Of a DNA stretch of 64,000 nucleotides, positions 45,576 through 54,401 are shown one piece after another (within the stretch, counting starts at the first letter, position 1; each line of letters opens with the position of its first letter). Position numbers and translations under genes: made by a program. Source of the DNA: Nitratireductor sp. XY-223 (GTDB taxonomy: Bacteria; Pseudomonadota; Alphaproteobacteria; Rhizobiales; Rhizobiaceae); the NCBI RefSeq assembly GCF_004959855.1, contig NZ_SPNT01000001.1, forward strand, positions 682,001 through 746,000. Reading direction: 5' to 3'. A model generated the notes under the pieces. The model was not told the DNA's origin. It ran no database searches and worked only from the letters and a program-made list of their open reading frames with translations.

Positions 45576-46285
45576 ACCCGCACCTCCGACCGCTCTACGC
45601 TACGCTCGATATAGCGAATGACGATGGAGGACAGGATGGCGAGGACGAGGAACAGCAGGCAGGCGGTCCCGAAAAACAGGAAGGCTTCCTTGCTGACCCG
45701 CGCCGCGATGCCCGCCTGACGCAGGATGTCGGGCAGGCCGATCACAGAGACGAGCGCTGTTTCCTTGAGCAGGATCATCCACAGGTTACCGAGGCCGGGA
45801 AGGGCGATGCGGATGAGCTGCGGCAGGATGATCTTGATCATCGTCTGGACCTTGCCGAGGCCCAGCGCATAGCCGCCTTCGTACTGGCCCGCCGGGATGG
45901 CGCGGAAGGCCGACAGGAACACCTCGCTGGCGAAGGCCGAAAAGACGACTCCCAGCGCGATCATGCCGGCGAGAAACGAGTTGATCTCGATCTGCGATTC
46001 GAAACCGAGCGCGGCGACCGCCTCACGGATACCGATCTGCAGGCCGAAATAGACCAGGAAGAGCGTGAGCAGTTCCGGCAGGCCGCGGAATATGGTGGTG
46101 TAGATTTCGGCGGCCATCTTGAGGGCCTTTTCGTCGCTCTGCTTTGCCAGCGCGAGCAGAAATCCGACCACCAGCCCGAGCGGCAATGTTGCAAGCGCCA
46201 GGCTGACCGTCACGAGCACGCCGGATGCGATCTGATCGCCCCATCCGTCGGGGCCGAAACTCAGCAGTGTTAGGGTCTGTTCCAT
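45572..46285 (-). CDS. Polar amino acid ABC transporter permease (first subunit)
   Basis: 237-residue HisQ/ArtQ-type permease with TIFRGLPELLTLFLVYFGL, ASEVFLSAFRAIPAGQYEGG and ALGLGKVQTMIKIILPQL (EAA loop). Five membrane helices are expected. ATG 46285 is 91 bases after the binding-protein stop, separated by a strong hairpin. It is coupled to the second permease by a four-base overlap. Confidence 0.92.
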   Translation of the reverse strand: MEQTLTLLSFGPDGWGDQIASGVLVTVSLALATLPLGLVVGFLLALAKQSDEKALKMAAEIYTTIFRGLPELLTLFLVYFGLQIGIREAVAALGFESQIEINSFLAGMIALGVVFSAFASEVFLSAFRAIPAGQYEGGYALGLGKVQTMIKIILPQLIRIALPGLGNLWMILLKETALVSVIGLPDILRQAGIAARVSKEAFLFFGTACLLFLVLAILSSIVIRYIERSVERSEVRV

Positions 46286-46326
46286 ATTCGTATTTTCACG
46301 GCCCGGGCCGCGTGATCCCCTTTAAA

Positions 46327-46354
46327 AAAACGGCGGGAATTATCCCGCCGTTTT
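46327..46354. terminator. Hairpin between binding-protein and permease genes
   Basis: AAAACGGCGGGA-ATTA-TCCCGCCGTTTT is a perfect 12-pair palindrome flanked by A and T runs, a classical intrinsic terminator in both directions. It lies 23 bases after the binding-protein stop and before the permeases on the same strand. Partial readthrough would give more binding protein than permease, the usual ratio for such importers. Confidence 0.85.
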
Positions 46355-46376
46355 CTATCGCGAACAAGGTTGGCGA

Positions 46377-47165
46377 TCACTCGCCATAAACGTCAAATTC
46401 AAAGTAGCTGTCGTTGATTTCCTTGTATTTTCCGTTGTCGCGAATGGCGATGATCGCTTCGTTGAACATCTCGCGGAGATCATCCTCGCCCTTGCGGATC
46501 GCGATGCCGGCGCCCGGACCGTTGATCACCAGGTCGGGCGTCAGCGTGCCGAGCAACTTGCAGCAGGCGCCGTCGTCCGACTTGAGCCATTCGGAAAGCA
46601 CAATCACGTCATCGATGACAGCGTCGACGCGGCCGTTCGCGATGTCCAGCTTGTATTCGTCCGGAGTCGGATAAAGACGGATATCGGCGGAGGAGAGCTT
46701 CTCCTCGGCGTAGTTGGAGTGGGTGGTCGAGCTCTGTGCGCCGAGGACCTTGCCGTCGAGACCGGCATCGGTCGCTTCGGTGATGTCGGAATCCTTTGGA
46801 ACGGCTATCGCCGGCGGCGAGTTGTAGTATTTATCCGAGAAGTCGACCTTTTCCTTGCGCTCTTCCGTGATCGACATGGACGCAATGACCGCGTCGAACT
46901 TGCCGGCAATCAGCGACGGGATCATGCCGTCCCAGTCGTTCACGACGAACTCGCACTGGACATTCATCTGCTCGCAGAGCGCGTTGGCGATGTCGATGTC
47001 GAAGCCTTCCAGCTTGCCGTCCGACGTCAGATTGTTGAATGGCGGGTAGGCGCCTTCGGTACCGATCTTGATCGACTTGAGGTGGCTGTCGGCCTGCGCG
47101 GCACCGACCGCAAGGGTCAGCGCGACCGCCGAAGCTGCAAGAGTTAGGTACTTGGAAATACGCAT
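46377..47165 (-). CDS. Polar amino acid ABC transporter substrate-binding protein
   Basis: 262-residue periplasmic binding protein (family 3; LAO/HisJ type). A signal peptide (to about residue 25, AAQA) leads to IKIGTEGAYPPFNNLTSDGKLEGFDIDIANAL, then EFVVNDWDGMIPSLIAGKFDAVIASMSITEERK, the family core with the ligand Asp and Arg positions, and a Cys pair (GACCK). Ligands are probably cationic or polar amino acids. ATG 47165 follows AGGAAGGA. Confidence 0.93.
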   Translation of the reverse strand: MRISKYLTLAASAVALTLAVGAAQADSHLKSIKIGTEGAYPPFNNLTSDGKLEGFDIDIANALCEQMNVQCEFVVNDWDGMIPSLIAGKFDAVIASMSITEERKEKVDFSDKYYNSPPAIAVPKDSDITEATDAGLDGKVLGAQSSTTHSNYAEEKLSSADIRLYPTPDEYKLDIANGRVDAVIDDVIVLSEWLKSDDGACCKLLGTLTPDLVINGPGAGIAIRKGEDDLREMFNEAIIAIRDNGKYKEINDSYFEFDVYGE

Positions 47166-47383
47166 GTTTATCCTTCCTGATGTCGTGCCTTGTTCGTTGA
47201 TGTTGGCGGCACATTGGCGCGGGTCCCCTATGTCCCGCTCAGGCGGCGATATTCCCACTGTTTTTGAACAAATTGCAACAGCAAAATTGACAGCAAATGC
47301 CCGGATTCTTAGCAAAATGTGGCCATCAGACCGACAAATTGCTTTCAATCGAGTGCCACTGCGCCGAGCGATATCGAACGGCT

Positions 47384-48667
47384 CTATGCGTCGCCGATCC
47401 CCAACTCGGAATAGGGGATGTAGCTGACGAGGTCACCGGGTGCGACCTTGCGCACATCCTCACCCAGCTCGATGAGACCGCCGGACTGCCGCAAGCCTGA
47501 AATGAGCCCCGAACCGTCTCGCGCGAACTTTCGGACCACCGTCAGGCCGCTCTCGTCCGTGTCCAGCCAGCCGCGCAGGAACTCGCGGCGGTCGGGTTTC
47601 TTGGACTTTATCTCGAAGCCGGCCGGCAGCCGGTAACGACGGGGCTCCTGATAGATGCCGCCGCCGAGAATCCGAAGCGCCGGACGGCAGTAGAGCAGGA
47701 AGCACACAAAGGCAGCGACAGGATTTCCAGGCAGCCCGAGGAAGACACAATCGCCGATCTGTCCGAAGGACATCGGGCGTCCGGGTTTGATGGCGATCTG
47801 CCACAGATGGCGCTTGCCGAGACTGTCGATGGTCCTGACGATATGGTCTTCCTCGCCCCGCGAGGCGCCGCCGGTGGTGAGAATGACGTCGTGTTCTGCT
47901 GCCGCCTTAGAAAGGGCTGCTGAAATCACGGTCTCGTCGTCATCCAGAATGCCAAGGTCGGACATCTCCAGCGGCAGGCCGCGGCACAGCGCGGCGAGCA
48001 TGTGGCGGTTCGTGTCGAAGACCTGTCCTTTGACAAGCTCCCGCGAAGCAGCGGGCTCGACGAGTTCGTTGCCCGTCGAGACGAGTGCAACGCGAAGCCG
48101 TTTGAACGCTTGAGCGGCAGGTTTTCCGAGCGACGCGAGGGCGGCAATGTCCTGCGGGCGAATGAGCTGACCGGGGGCAAGCAACGGTTCGCCCGCCTGC
48201 ACGTCCTCGCCGGCGCGCCGTCGGTTGGCGCCCTGGCGCAGACCGGGCGGAATAATGACGGACGTTCCATCCTCGGACACGGTGCAGTCTTCCTGCATGG
48301 CAACGGTGTCGGCGTTCGGCGGCATGACGGCGCCTGTGAAAATCCGCGCCGCGGCCGCATTTGCCAGCGGCGCGGGCGCCGGGTCGCCGGCGGCAACGCG
48401 CTGGCTGACCGCCAGCGTTGCGCTGGCTTCGTAATCGGCATGGGCGAACGCATAGCCGTCGACAGCGCTGTTGTCGTGCAGGGGGACATTTCGCGGCGCT
48501 TCGATTCCCTCGGCGAGCAGCCTGCCGTTCAGGCCCTCAAGCGGCACGCTTTCCCAACCGACAACGCGGCTGAGCCGCGATGTTATCAGGGCAACGACCT
48601 CGTCGTGGCGCATGCGGTCCTTGTCGTGCATGAAGCAATCGTCGATCAGGTGCGGCGCCTTGGTCAT
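47384..48667 (-). CDS. moeA: Molybdopterin molybdotransferase MoeA
   Basis: 427 residues. MoeA inserts molybdate into adenylylated molybdopterin. Visible are NVPLHDNSAVDGYAFA near 60, ARIFTGAVMPPNADTVAMQE near 108, VALVSTGNEL near 190, DVILTTGGASRGEEDHI near 263 (molybdopterin-binding), and FLGLPGNPVAA near 322. The start overlaps the stop of mobB by four bases (ATGA), and it is the last gene of the run from the MFS exporter. Length is a little above E. coli MoeA (411). Confidence 0.94.
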   Translation of the reverse strand: MTKAPHLIDDCFMHDKDRMRHDEVVALITSRLSRVVGWESVPLEGLNGRLLAEGIEAPRNVPLHDNSAVDGYAFAHADYEASATLAVSQRVAAGDPAPAPLANAAAARIFTGAVMPPNADTVAMQEDCTVSEDGTSVIIPPGLRQGANRRRAGEDVQAGEPLLAPGQLIRPQDIAALASLGKPAAQAFKRLRVALVSTGNELVEPAASRELVKGQVFDTNRHMLAALCRGLPLEMSDLGILDDDETVISAALSKAAAEHDVILTTGGASRGEEDHIVRTIDSLGKRHLWQIAIKPGRPMSFGQIGDCVFLGLPGNPVAAFVCFLLYCRPALRILGGGIYQEPRRYRLPAGFEIKSKKPDRREFLRGWLDTDESGLTVVRKFARDGSGLISGLRQSGGLIELGEDVRKVAPGDLVSYIPYSELGIGDA

Positions 48668-49173
48668 CGCACGAGCCCGACATGACGTTCGATGAAATCG
48701 GCGATCGCCGCGGTGTCGTCGAGATCGAAGACCGGGATCGCGGCATCGTCGACCGGATAGTCCGACGCGATTGCGACGATTGTCGGATCCCTTGCCGCCA
48801 GCGCATCATGGCTCTTGGCCTCGCGGCGACGCGCTTCGAGTTTCGGGTGCTTCTGGGTCTTGTATCCCTCGATCAGCACAAGGTCGCAAGGCGAGAGCCG
48901 GCCCAGGATCGCCTGCATGTCCGGTTCTTCCTCGTCGCGCAGTTCGTGCATGAGTGCCCAGCGCTTGCCGGACACCACGGCGACCTCGGTTGCGCCGGCG
49001 GTGCGATGGCGGTGGCTGTCGGTGCCCTCATGGTCGATGTCGAAAGCGTGATGGGCATGCTTGACCGTGGACACGCGGTGTCCGCGCCCGGTCAGTTCCT
49101 CGACGAGGCGGACGGTCAAACCGGTCTTGCCGGAATTCTTCCAGCCGGTGATGCCGAAGACCTTCTGTGTCAC
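48664..49173 (-). CDS. mobB: Molybdopterin-guanine dinucleotide biosynthesis protein MobB
   Basis: 169-residue P-loop GTP-binding protein. GITGWKNSGKTGLTVRLVEEL (Walker A) starts at residue 7, STVKHAHHAFDIDHEGTDS is the usual MobB stretch and DLVLIEGYKTQKHPKLE the switch/substrate part. It assists MobA in attaching GMP. GTG start overlaps the mobA stop by four bases. Confidence 0.93.
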   Translation of the reverse strand: MTQKVFGITGWKNSGKTGLTVRLVEELTGRGHRVSTVKHAHHAFDIDHEGTDSHRHRTAGATEVAVVSGKRWALMHELRDEEEPDMQAILGRLSPCDLVLIEGYKTQKHPKLEARRREAKSHDALAARDPTIVAIASDYPVDDAAIPVFDLDDTAAIADFIERHVGLVR

Positions 49174-49838
49174 CGGCGGCCTCCGGTGATTTGCTGGTCT
49201 CGCATGTTGGCGAGAATTTCCTCGGCCATCGCAAAATCTTCCGGCGTGTTGGCGTTGAAAAACGGGTCGAACGGGCCACCGGCAGACTCGCCAAACGGAA
49301 AATCGACCATCTGAAGATCATGCCGACCGGCCCATGCCATCACCTTAAACGTCTCCGCCCGGTCCAGCCAAGCGGCCAGATCGTCGCGCAATCCCACCGG
49401 CCAAAGGGCGAAGACGGGATGCCTGTTGCCGTCCGAAGCGGCCATGACGATCGTATTCGTTTCCAACCCGGCGCCGGACACAAGGCGGGTAACAAGGTCC
49501 AACGGAAAGAACGGCGTATCGGCGGCGGCGGTGACGATATGCGTGCAGCCGGGCACGTTGCCGGCCGCCCAACCCATCCCGGCGCAGACGCCGGCGAGCG
49601 GACCGGCAAAACCCTCCACCTCGTCCGCGACCACGGGCAGGCCGAGCGCGGAAAAACGGGCGGGGTCGCCATTGGCATTGAGGACGAGCGCGTCCACCTG
49701 CGGGCTCAGGCGCGCGGCGACGCGGGCGAGCATCGATGTGCCGCCGAGCGGCAGCAGCGCCTTGTCGCCGCCACCCATCCTGCGCGACAGGCCGCCGGCC
49801 AGTATGCAGCCGGCAATCGGTCCGCGTTGAGGCGTCAT
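49170..49838 (-). CDS. mobA: Molybdenum cofactor guanylyltransferase MobA
   Basis: 222-residue enzyme adding GMP to molybdenum cofactor to form the bis-MGD used by formate dehydrogenase, nitrate reductase and related enzymes. CILAGGLSRRMGGGDKALLPLGG is at residues 11-33 (nucleotide binding), AAADTPFFPLDLV near 100 and FFNANTPEDFAMAEEIL at the end, all standard. ATG 49838 overlaps the fdhD stop (ATGA). It presumably serves an Nap or Fdh enzyme elsewhere; both fit the nosR finding. Confidence 0.94.
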   Translation of the reverse strand: MTPQRGPIAGCILAGGLSRRMGGGDKALLPLGGTSMLARVAARLSPQVDALVLNANGDPARFSALGLPVVADEVEGFAGPLAGVCAGMGWAAGNVPGCTHIVTAAADTPFFPLDLVTRLVSGAGLETNTIVMAASDGNRHPVFALWPVGLRDDLAAWLDRAETFKVMAWAGRHDLQMVDFPFGESAGGPFDPFFNANTPEDFAMAEEILANMRDQQITGGRR

Positions 49839-50740
49839 CTCTGTTTTCCGCCCTTGCGCGCATGCCTGGCATCCTCTTCGGCGACACTGCCGGGATCGGT
49901 GTCGAAAACGATCCGGTCCTCGCCCGAGAGTGCGACAAAGCGCTTGCCGCGGGCACGGCCGATGAGTGTGAGCCCGACCTCGCGGGCGAGATCCACGCCC
50001 CAAGCGGTGAATCCGGACCGGGAGATGAGGATCGGTATGCCCATCATGGCGGTCTTGATGACCATTTCGGATGTCAGCCTGCCGGTCGTGTAGAAGATCT
50101 TGTCATGCGGTTCGACACCGTTCATGAACATCCAGCCGGCGATCTTGTCGACGGCATTGTGACGGCCGACATCCTCCATGTAGACAAGCGGACGGCCCCC
50201 TTTGCAAAGCACGCAGCCGTGAATGGCGCCGGCCTCCAGGTAAAGCGACGGCGCGGTGTTGATGGCCTTGGTCAGCGCATAAAGCCACGACGTCTTGAGG
50301 ACCGCGTCCGGATCGAGCGCAATGGAGCCGAAACCCTCCATAACGTCGCCGAAGACCGTGCCCTGTGCGCAGCCGGAGGTGCGCACCTTCCTCTGCAGCT
50401 TGTCCTCGTAGTCGGTTTCGCGATCGGTCCGCACGACCACGACGTCGAGTTCGTCATCGTAGTCAATGTCGGTAATCTCGTCGTCGGGCGACAGCATATT
50501 CTGGTTGAGCAGATAACCGACGGCCAGCAGGTCGGGATAGTCGCCGATGGTCATCATGGTGACGATCTCCTGGCGGTTCAGGTAGAGCGTCAGCGGCTTT
50601 TCGGTGACGACCCGGGTACGCACGGCATTGCCGTCCTGGTCCACACCGCCGACTTCACGCGAAAGGCGAGCGTCGCCCGGGTCTGGACCGAGCAAAAGCC
50701 CGTTCTTCTCCAATGTCGGATCCTTCACCATGCCAATCAC
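49835..50740 (-). CDS. fdhD: Formate dehydrogenase accessory sulfurtransferase FdhD
   Basis: 301 residues. FdhD transfers sulfur from IscS to the molybdenum cofactor of formate dehydrogenase. The family's Cys loop is GCVLCKGGRPLVYMEDVGRHNAVDKI (about 178-203); TTGRLTSEMVIKTAMMGIP follows. A second Cys-containing loop, SGCAQGTVFGDV, is near 124. The start is GTG 50740 overlapping the MFS stop by four bases, or ATG 50731. No formate dehydrogenase structural gene is in the window. Confidence 0.93.
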   Translation of the reverse strand: MIGMVKDPTLEKNGLLLGPDPGDARLSREVGGVDQDGNAVRTRVVTEKPLTLYLNRQEIVTMMTIGDYPDLLAVGYLLNQNMLSPDDEITDIDYDDELDVVVVRTDRETDYEDKLQRKVRTSGCAQGTVFGDVMEGFGSIALDPDAVLKTSWLYALTKAINTAPSLYLEAGAIHGCVLCKGGRPLVYMEDVGRHNAVDKIAGWMFMNGVEPHDKIFYTTGRLTSEMVIKTAMMGIPILISRSGFTAWGVDLAREVGLTLIGRARGKRFVALSGEDRIVFDTDPGSVAEEDARHARKGGKQR

Positions 50741-51969
50741 TCACCGGCCGGTTCACCCGCTTCAAGCGCCACCTGGCGCGCCACATGGATAACGTAGAGC
50801 GCCGTCAGCGCGCCTGCAATCGATGACAGGAGCATAAGGTAAAGCATCGGGTAGGGACCGGACTGCGGCGACAGCAGCGCGCCGGAAAGCACCGACAGAA
50901 CCGCCCCGCCGCCAATCATCAACGCACCGCCGAGGCCGGCCGCCGATCCGGCAAGATGCGGCCTGACGCTGACGACGCCGGCATTGGCGCTCGGCAAGGC
51001 GATGCCGTTTCCGAGCCCGAGGAAGATCATGTAGCCGAAGAACGACATCGGGTGGGTGAAGCCGGCGGCAAAAGTGGCGATCGAGCCCAGCAGGCCCAGT
51101 GCAACGATAAGATTGCCCGCGAGCAGCATGGAATTGATGCCGATGCGCTGCGTGTAGCGGCCGGAAAGAAAATTGCCGGCCATGTATCCGAGGGCCGTCA
51201 GGGCGAAATAGGCGCCGAGTTCGGAAGGACTGAGGCCGAGGTAATTGACGGACACATAAGGCGCGCCGCCAAGGAACGCGAAAAAGGAGCCCGAGGTGAA
51301 CGCGGCCGACAGCGCATAGCCCCAGAACCGGCGCGAGCGGAACAGTTCGGGATAGGCGCGGAACTGGGCGGCGAAGTTTTTCGACGGATGCCGGTTGGTT
51401 TCGCCCATGTCGAGATAAACGAGCGCCAGTACCAGAACCCCGAATGCCAAGGAAACGGAGAAGGCGGCCCGCCATCCGTATATTTCGTCCAGGACGCCGC
51501 CGATCATCGGTCCGACCATCGGAACCAGGGCCATGCCCATGGTGATGTAGCCGAACATGCTGGCGGCCTTGTTGGGCTCGTGGATATCGCGCACAACGGC
51601 CCGCGACAGGACCAGCCCTGAAACGACGAATGTCTGAACGAGCCTGGCGACGAGAAGCGTTTCGAAATTGGGCGCGAATATGCAAACCACGGTCGCCGCC
51701 AGGAAGATGCCGACGCAGGCCAGCATCACCGGGCGCCTCCCGTACCGGTCCGACAGCGGGCCGATCACAAGCTGCATCACTGCGGTTGCGGCGAGATAGG
51801 CGGAGATCAGGAGCTGTACGAAGGAATAGCTGACGTTGAAGTATTCGGCGATGCCGGGCAGCGACGGCAGCAGCACGTTCATGTTCAGAGCCCCGGCGCC
51901 GGTCACGATGACCAGCGTTGCGATGTGCGGCGGGGATTGTCTGTCCAAGAACCTGCTGGTTTGACTCAC
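50737..51969 (-). CDS. MFS transporter, Bcr/CflA-type drug efflux
   Basis: 410-residue 12-helix antiporter (DHA1). The loop GPLSDRYGRRPVMLACV is motif A, LVQTFVVSGLVLSRAVVRDI and VPMVGPMIGGVLDEIYGWRA motif B/C regions of the Bcr/CflA group. GTG 51969 is chosen for GGAAG five bases upstream; a TTG 24 bases earlier is possible. It is the first gene of a run with fdhD, mobA, mobB and moeA, each overlapping by four bases. Why a drug exporter leads a cofactor operon is unclear; it might export a metabolite of that pathway or be unrelated. Confidence 0.9.
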   Translation of the reverse strand: MSQTSRFLDRQSPPHIATLVIVTGAGALNMNVLLPSLPGIAEYFNVSYSFVQLLISAYLAATAVMQLVIGPLSDRYGRRPVMLACVGIFLAATVVCIFAPNFETLLVARLVQTFVVSGLVLSRAVVRDIHEPNKAASMFGYITMGMALVPMVGPMIGGVLDEIYGWRAAFSVSLAFGVLVLALVYLDMGETNRHPSKNFAAQFRAYPELFRSRRFWGYALSAAFTSGSFFAFLGGAPYVSVNYLGLSPSELGAYFALTALGYMAGNFLSGRYTQRIGINSMLLAGNLIVALGLLGSIATFAAGFTHPMSFFGYMIFLGLGNGIALPSANAGVVSVRPHLAGSAAGLGGALMIGGGAVLSVLSGALLSPQSGPYPMLYLMLLSSIAGALTALYVIHVARQVALEAGEPAGE

Positions 51970-52065
51970 TGTGGCTTCCTTTTTCCGAATCAATGGCGAA
52001 CCGCTGACCGGATTCGAATTTGGCTTGAACCGAGGATTTGCCCGGATTTCGGTTGCGGAACGCGG

Positions 52066-52971
52066 CTAGACCGCCTCTTCAAGTTGCGATGCCGTTGCAC
52101 CCCGCAGCCGTGTGCGACGTTCCCGATATAGGGTATATAGGCCGGTCATGACAATGATTGCGCTTCCGGCGATGGTCAACCCATCGGGAATTTCGGCGAA
52201 GATCAGGACGCCGAGAAGGATGGACCACAGCAGGCTGGTGTAGCGGAACGGGACAATGAAAGCGATGTCGCCGTCGCGGGTCGCGAGTACGATAAACTGA
52301 TAGCCGACCAGGATGAAGACGGCCGCAGCCAGGATCTCCGCCAAATTTGCCGCATCGACCGGTGCAACGGTTCCGCTGACGCTCCACATGACCAGGCCCG
52401 TCAGTGCGACCACCGGGGCTGTCAGGACCGACAGAAACAGAGACGGTATGTCCTCGTTCATTCGCCGGGTCGCCAGATCGCGGGACGCGGCGCAGATGAC
52501 CGCGCCCACCACCAGCAGCGAATAGACATTGTAGCCCGACAGGCCCGGGCGGATGACCAGAAGGACGCCAATGAACCCGACCAGGGTCGCCGTCCAGCGG
52601 CGCCAGCCGACCGGTTCGTTGAGGAACACGGCCGCGCCGACGGTCACGGCAAGCGGAAGCGCCTGCAGGATTGCCGCCGCGTTGGCGAGCGGGATGCGCG
52701 CGAGCGCCGTAAGAAACAGAACCGTCGCCAGCGCCTCGCTCGCCGTGCGCAGCAGTGGCATGGGTTTGAGGATCGTCCGCAAGGGCCTGAGCGCGCCACT
52801 GTGCCAGGCGATGAAGAAAATCAGCACGGAGGCGACAATGCCGCGCAGGAAGATGGCCTGTCCCATGCTCATGTCTTCGGACAGGCGTTTCATCAGTGCG
52901 TCGTTGAAGACATAGCCGGCCATTGCCAGCACCATGTAGAAGGCGCCGCGCATGTTGGTCGATCGCAGCAT
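52066..52971 (-). CDS. DMT/EamA-family membrane transporter
   Basis: 301-residue, ten-helix transporter made of two EamA repeats (roughly 8-140 and 155-285). It includes GQAIFLRGIVASVLIF, EALATVLFLTALARIPLANAAAILQALPLAV and FIVPFRYTSLLWSILLGVLIFAEIP, typical of the rhizobial EamA subgroup. Such proteins export amino acids or other small metabolites; the substrate is unknown. The ATG at 52971 has no strong ribosome site; 52953 is an alternative. Confidence 0.88.
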   Translation of the reverse strand: MLRSTNMRGAFYMVLAMAGYVFNDALMKRLSEDMSMGQAIFLRGIVASVLIFFIAWHSGALRPLRTILKPMPLLRTASEALATVLFLTALARIPLANAAAILQALPLAVTVGAAVFLNEPVGWRRWTATLVGFIGVLLVIRPGLSGYNVYSLLVVGAVICAASRDLATRRMNEDIPSLFLSVLTAPVVALTGLVMWSVSGTVAPVDAANLAEILAAAVFILVGYQFIVLATRDGDIAFIVPFRYTSLLWSILLGVLIFAEIPDGLTIAGSAIIVMTGLYTLYRERRTRLRGATASQLEEAV

Positions 52972-53017
52972 CAGGTCCGGCCTGATCCGCGCGGTTCGCG
53001 CCCGGGAAAATGCATGG

Positions 53018-54070
53018 TCAGCCGCCGGTCACGCTCATGTGGCGGGAGACGGCCGGTTTGTTGCTGCGCCGGTCGATGACGAAGTCATGACCCTTCGGTT
53101 TGCGCAGTATGGCCTCGTCAATGGCCTGCGAAAGCAGCTCGTTGCCCTCGGACGCGCGCAACGGCGCGCGCAGATCCGCTGCATCGTCCTGTCCGAGGCA
53201 CATGTAGAGGGTGCCGGTGCAGGTGAGGCGCACGCGGTTGCAGCTTTCGCAGAAATTATGGGTCATCGGCGTGATGAAGCCCAGGCGGCCGCCGGTCTCT
53301 GCCACTTCCACGTAACGCGCCGGTCCGCCGGTCTTGTAGTCGATCTCGTTCATGGTGAACTGTTCGGCAAGCTGTGCGCGCAGCAGCGAGAGCGGCAGGT
53401 AGTTGTCCGTCCGGTCCTCGTCGATCTCGCCCATCGGCATGGTTTCGATGACGGTCATGTCCATGCCCAGCCCGTGCGCCCAGCGCAGCAGATCTGGAAT
53501 TTCCCGGTCGTTGAAGCCCTTGAGGGCGACGGTGTTGATTTTCAGCTTCAGACCGGCGGCCCTGGCTGCCTCGATACCGCTCAGGACACGGTCGAGATTG
53601 CCCCATCGGGTGATGTTGCGGAACTTGTCGGCGTCAAGCGTGTCGAGCGAAACGTTGATGCGCCGCACGCCGCAATCCACCAGCTCTTCGGCAACCCGTG
53701 CAAGCTGCGAGCCGTTGGTCGTGATGGTAACCTCGTCGAGCCGGCCCGACTCAAGATGACGGGACAGGCCGCGGATAAAATGCATGATGTTCTTGCGGAC
53801 CAGCGGCTCGCCGCCGGTCAGGCGAAGCCTTCTTACGCCCTTGTCGACAAAGACGGTACACAGGCGGTCCAGTTCCTCCAGCGTCAACAGGTCCTTCTTC
53901 GGCAGGAACGTCATGTTTTCCGCCATGCAGTATGTGCAGCGGAAATCGCAGCGGTCGGTGACCGAGACCCGCAGGTAGCTGATCGCGCGCCCGAACGGAT
54001 CGATCATCGGCGCTTGTGCCGGCCCGTTGCCGGACATATCCGCGGATTTGTTGGTTGTCCGTTCACTCAC
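53018..54070 (-). CDS. moaA: GTP 3',8-cyclase MoaA
   Basis: 350-residue radical SAM enzyme that starts molybdopterin synthesis. The SAM cluster is C-x3-C-x2-C in [10 protein letters not shown] (Cys41, 45, 48), followed by [12 protein letters not shown]. The second cluster is [13 protein letters not shown] near 265. The tail ends in a GG (VTGG), the double glycine that inserts into the active site. The GTG start at 54070 follows GGGGTG by six bases; M12 is a possible later start. It stands 46 bases upstream of the DMT gene on the same strand. moaC, moaD and moaE are not in the window. Confidence 0.94.
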   Translation of the reverse strand: MSERTTNKSADMSGNGPAQAPMIDPFGRAISYLRVSVTDRCDFRCTYCMAENMTFLPKKDLLTLEELDRLCTVFVDKGVRRLRLTGGEPLVRKNIMHFIRGLSRHLESGRLDEVTITTNGSQLARVAEELVDCGVRRINVSLDTLDADKFRNITRWGNLDRVLSGIEAARAAGLKLKINTVALKGFNDREIPDLLRWAHGLGMDMTVIETMPMGEIDEDRTDNYLPLSLLRAQLAEQFTMNEIDYKTGGPARYVEVAETGGRLGFITPMTHNFCESCNRVRLTCTGTLYMCLGQDDAADLRAPLRASEGNELLSQAIDEAILRKPKGHDFVIDRRSNKPAVSRHMSVTGG

Positions 54071-54131
54071 TGGAATCACCCCTGATGCCGACAATTCCCG
54101 GCCTTGCCCTTTCGGACGCAATTCGAAAGCA

Positions 54132-54379
54132 TGTTATGTTGCGCTCTCAGGCGCCTTCGTCAAGGCGCATTTCGCCGCGGCCTTTCTGCGCCGTGATACC
54201 AATGCGGCGTTGCGGCTGCGGATTCCGGTGTCCACGGGCTTGGCCGGGCGGGTCTGGTCAATGTCTGTTGGCACGCGCTCGCCCAGCCGGAAAACCGGAA
54301 GGACCTGACACCGTCGCTGCACTGGTATCTGGACAATCCGAACCTGGTCGTGCTCAGTGCCGAAAAGGCCAACGGCTGA
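54132..54379 (+). pseudogene. Possible frameshifted gene remnant in the 331-base moaA-DUF971 gap
   Basis: Between the moaA start (54070) and DUF971 (54402) no intact gene is seen. One frame reads [20 protein letters not shown] then LRRDTNAALRLRIPVS to about 54240. Another then reads AGLVNVCWHALAQPENRK and LHWYLDNPNLVVLSAEKANG to a TGA at 54377-54379. Both stretches have GC-rich third positions like coding DNA and would join by one frameshift near 54225-54260. The text resembles the end of an alpha/beta hydrolase only loosely. It may also be chance. Confidence 0.3.
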
Positions 54380-54401
54380 AACACGGAACACGGAAAAGAC
54401 C

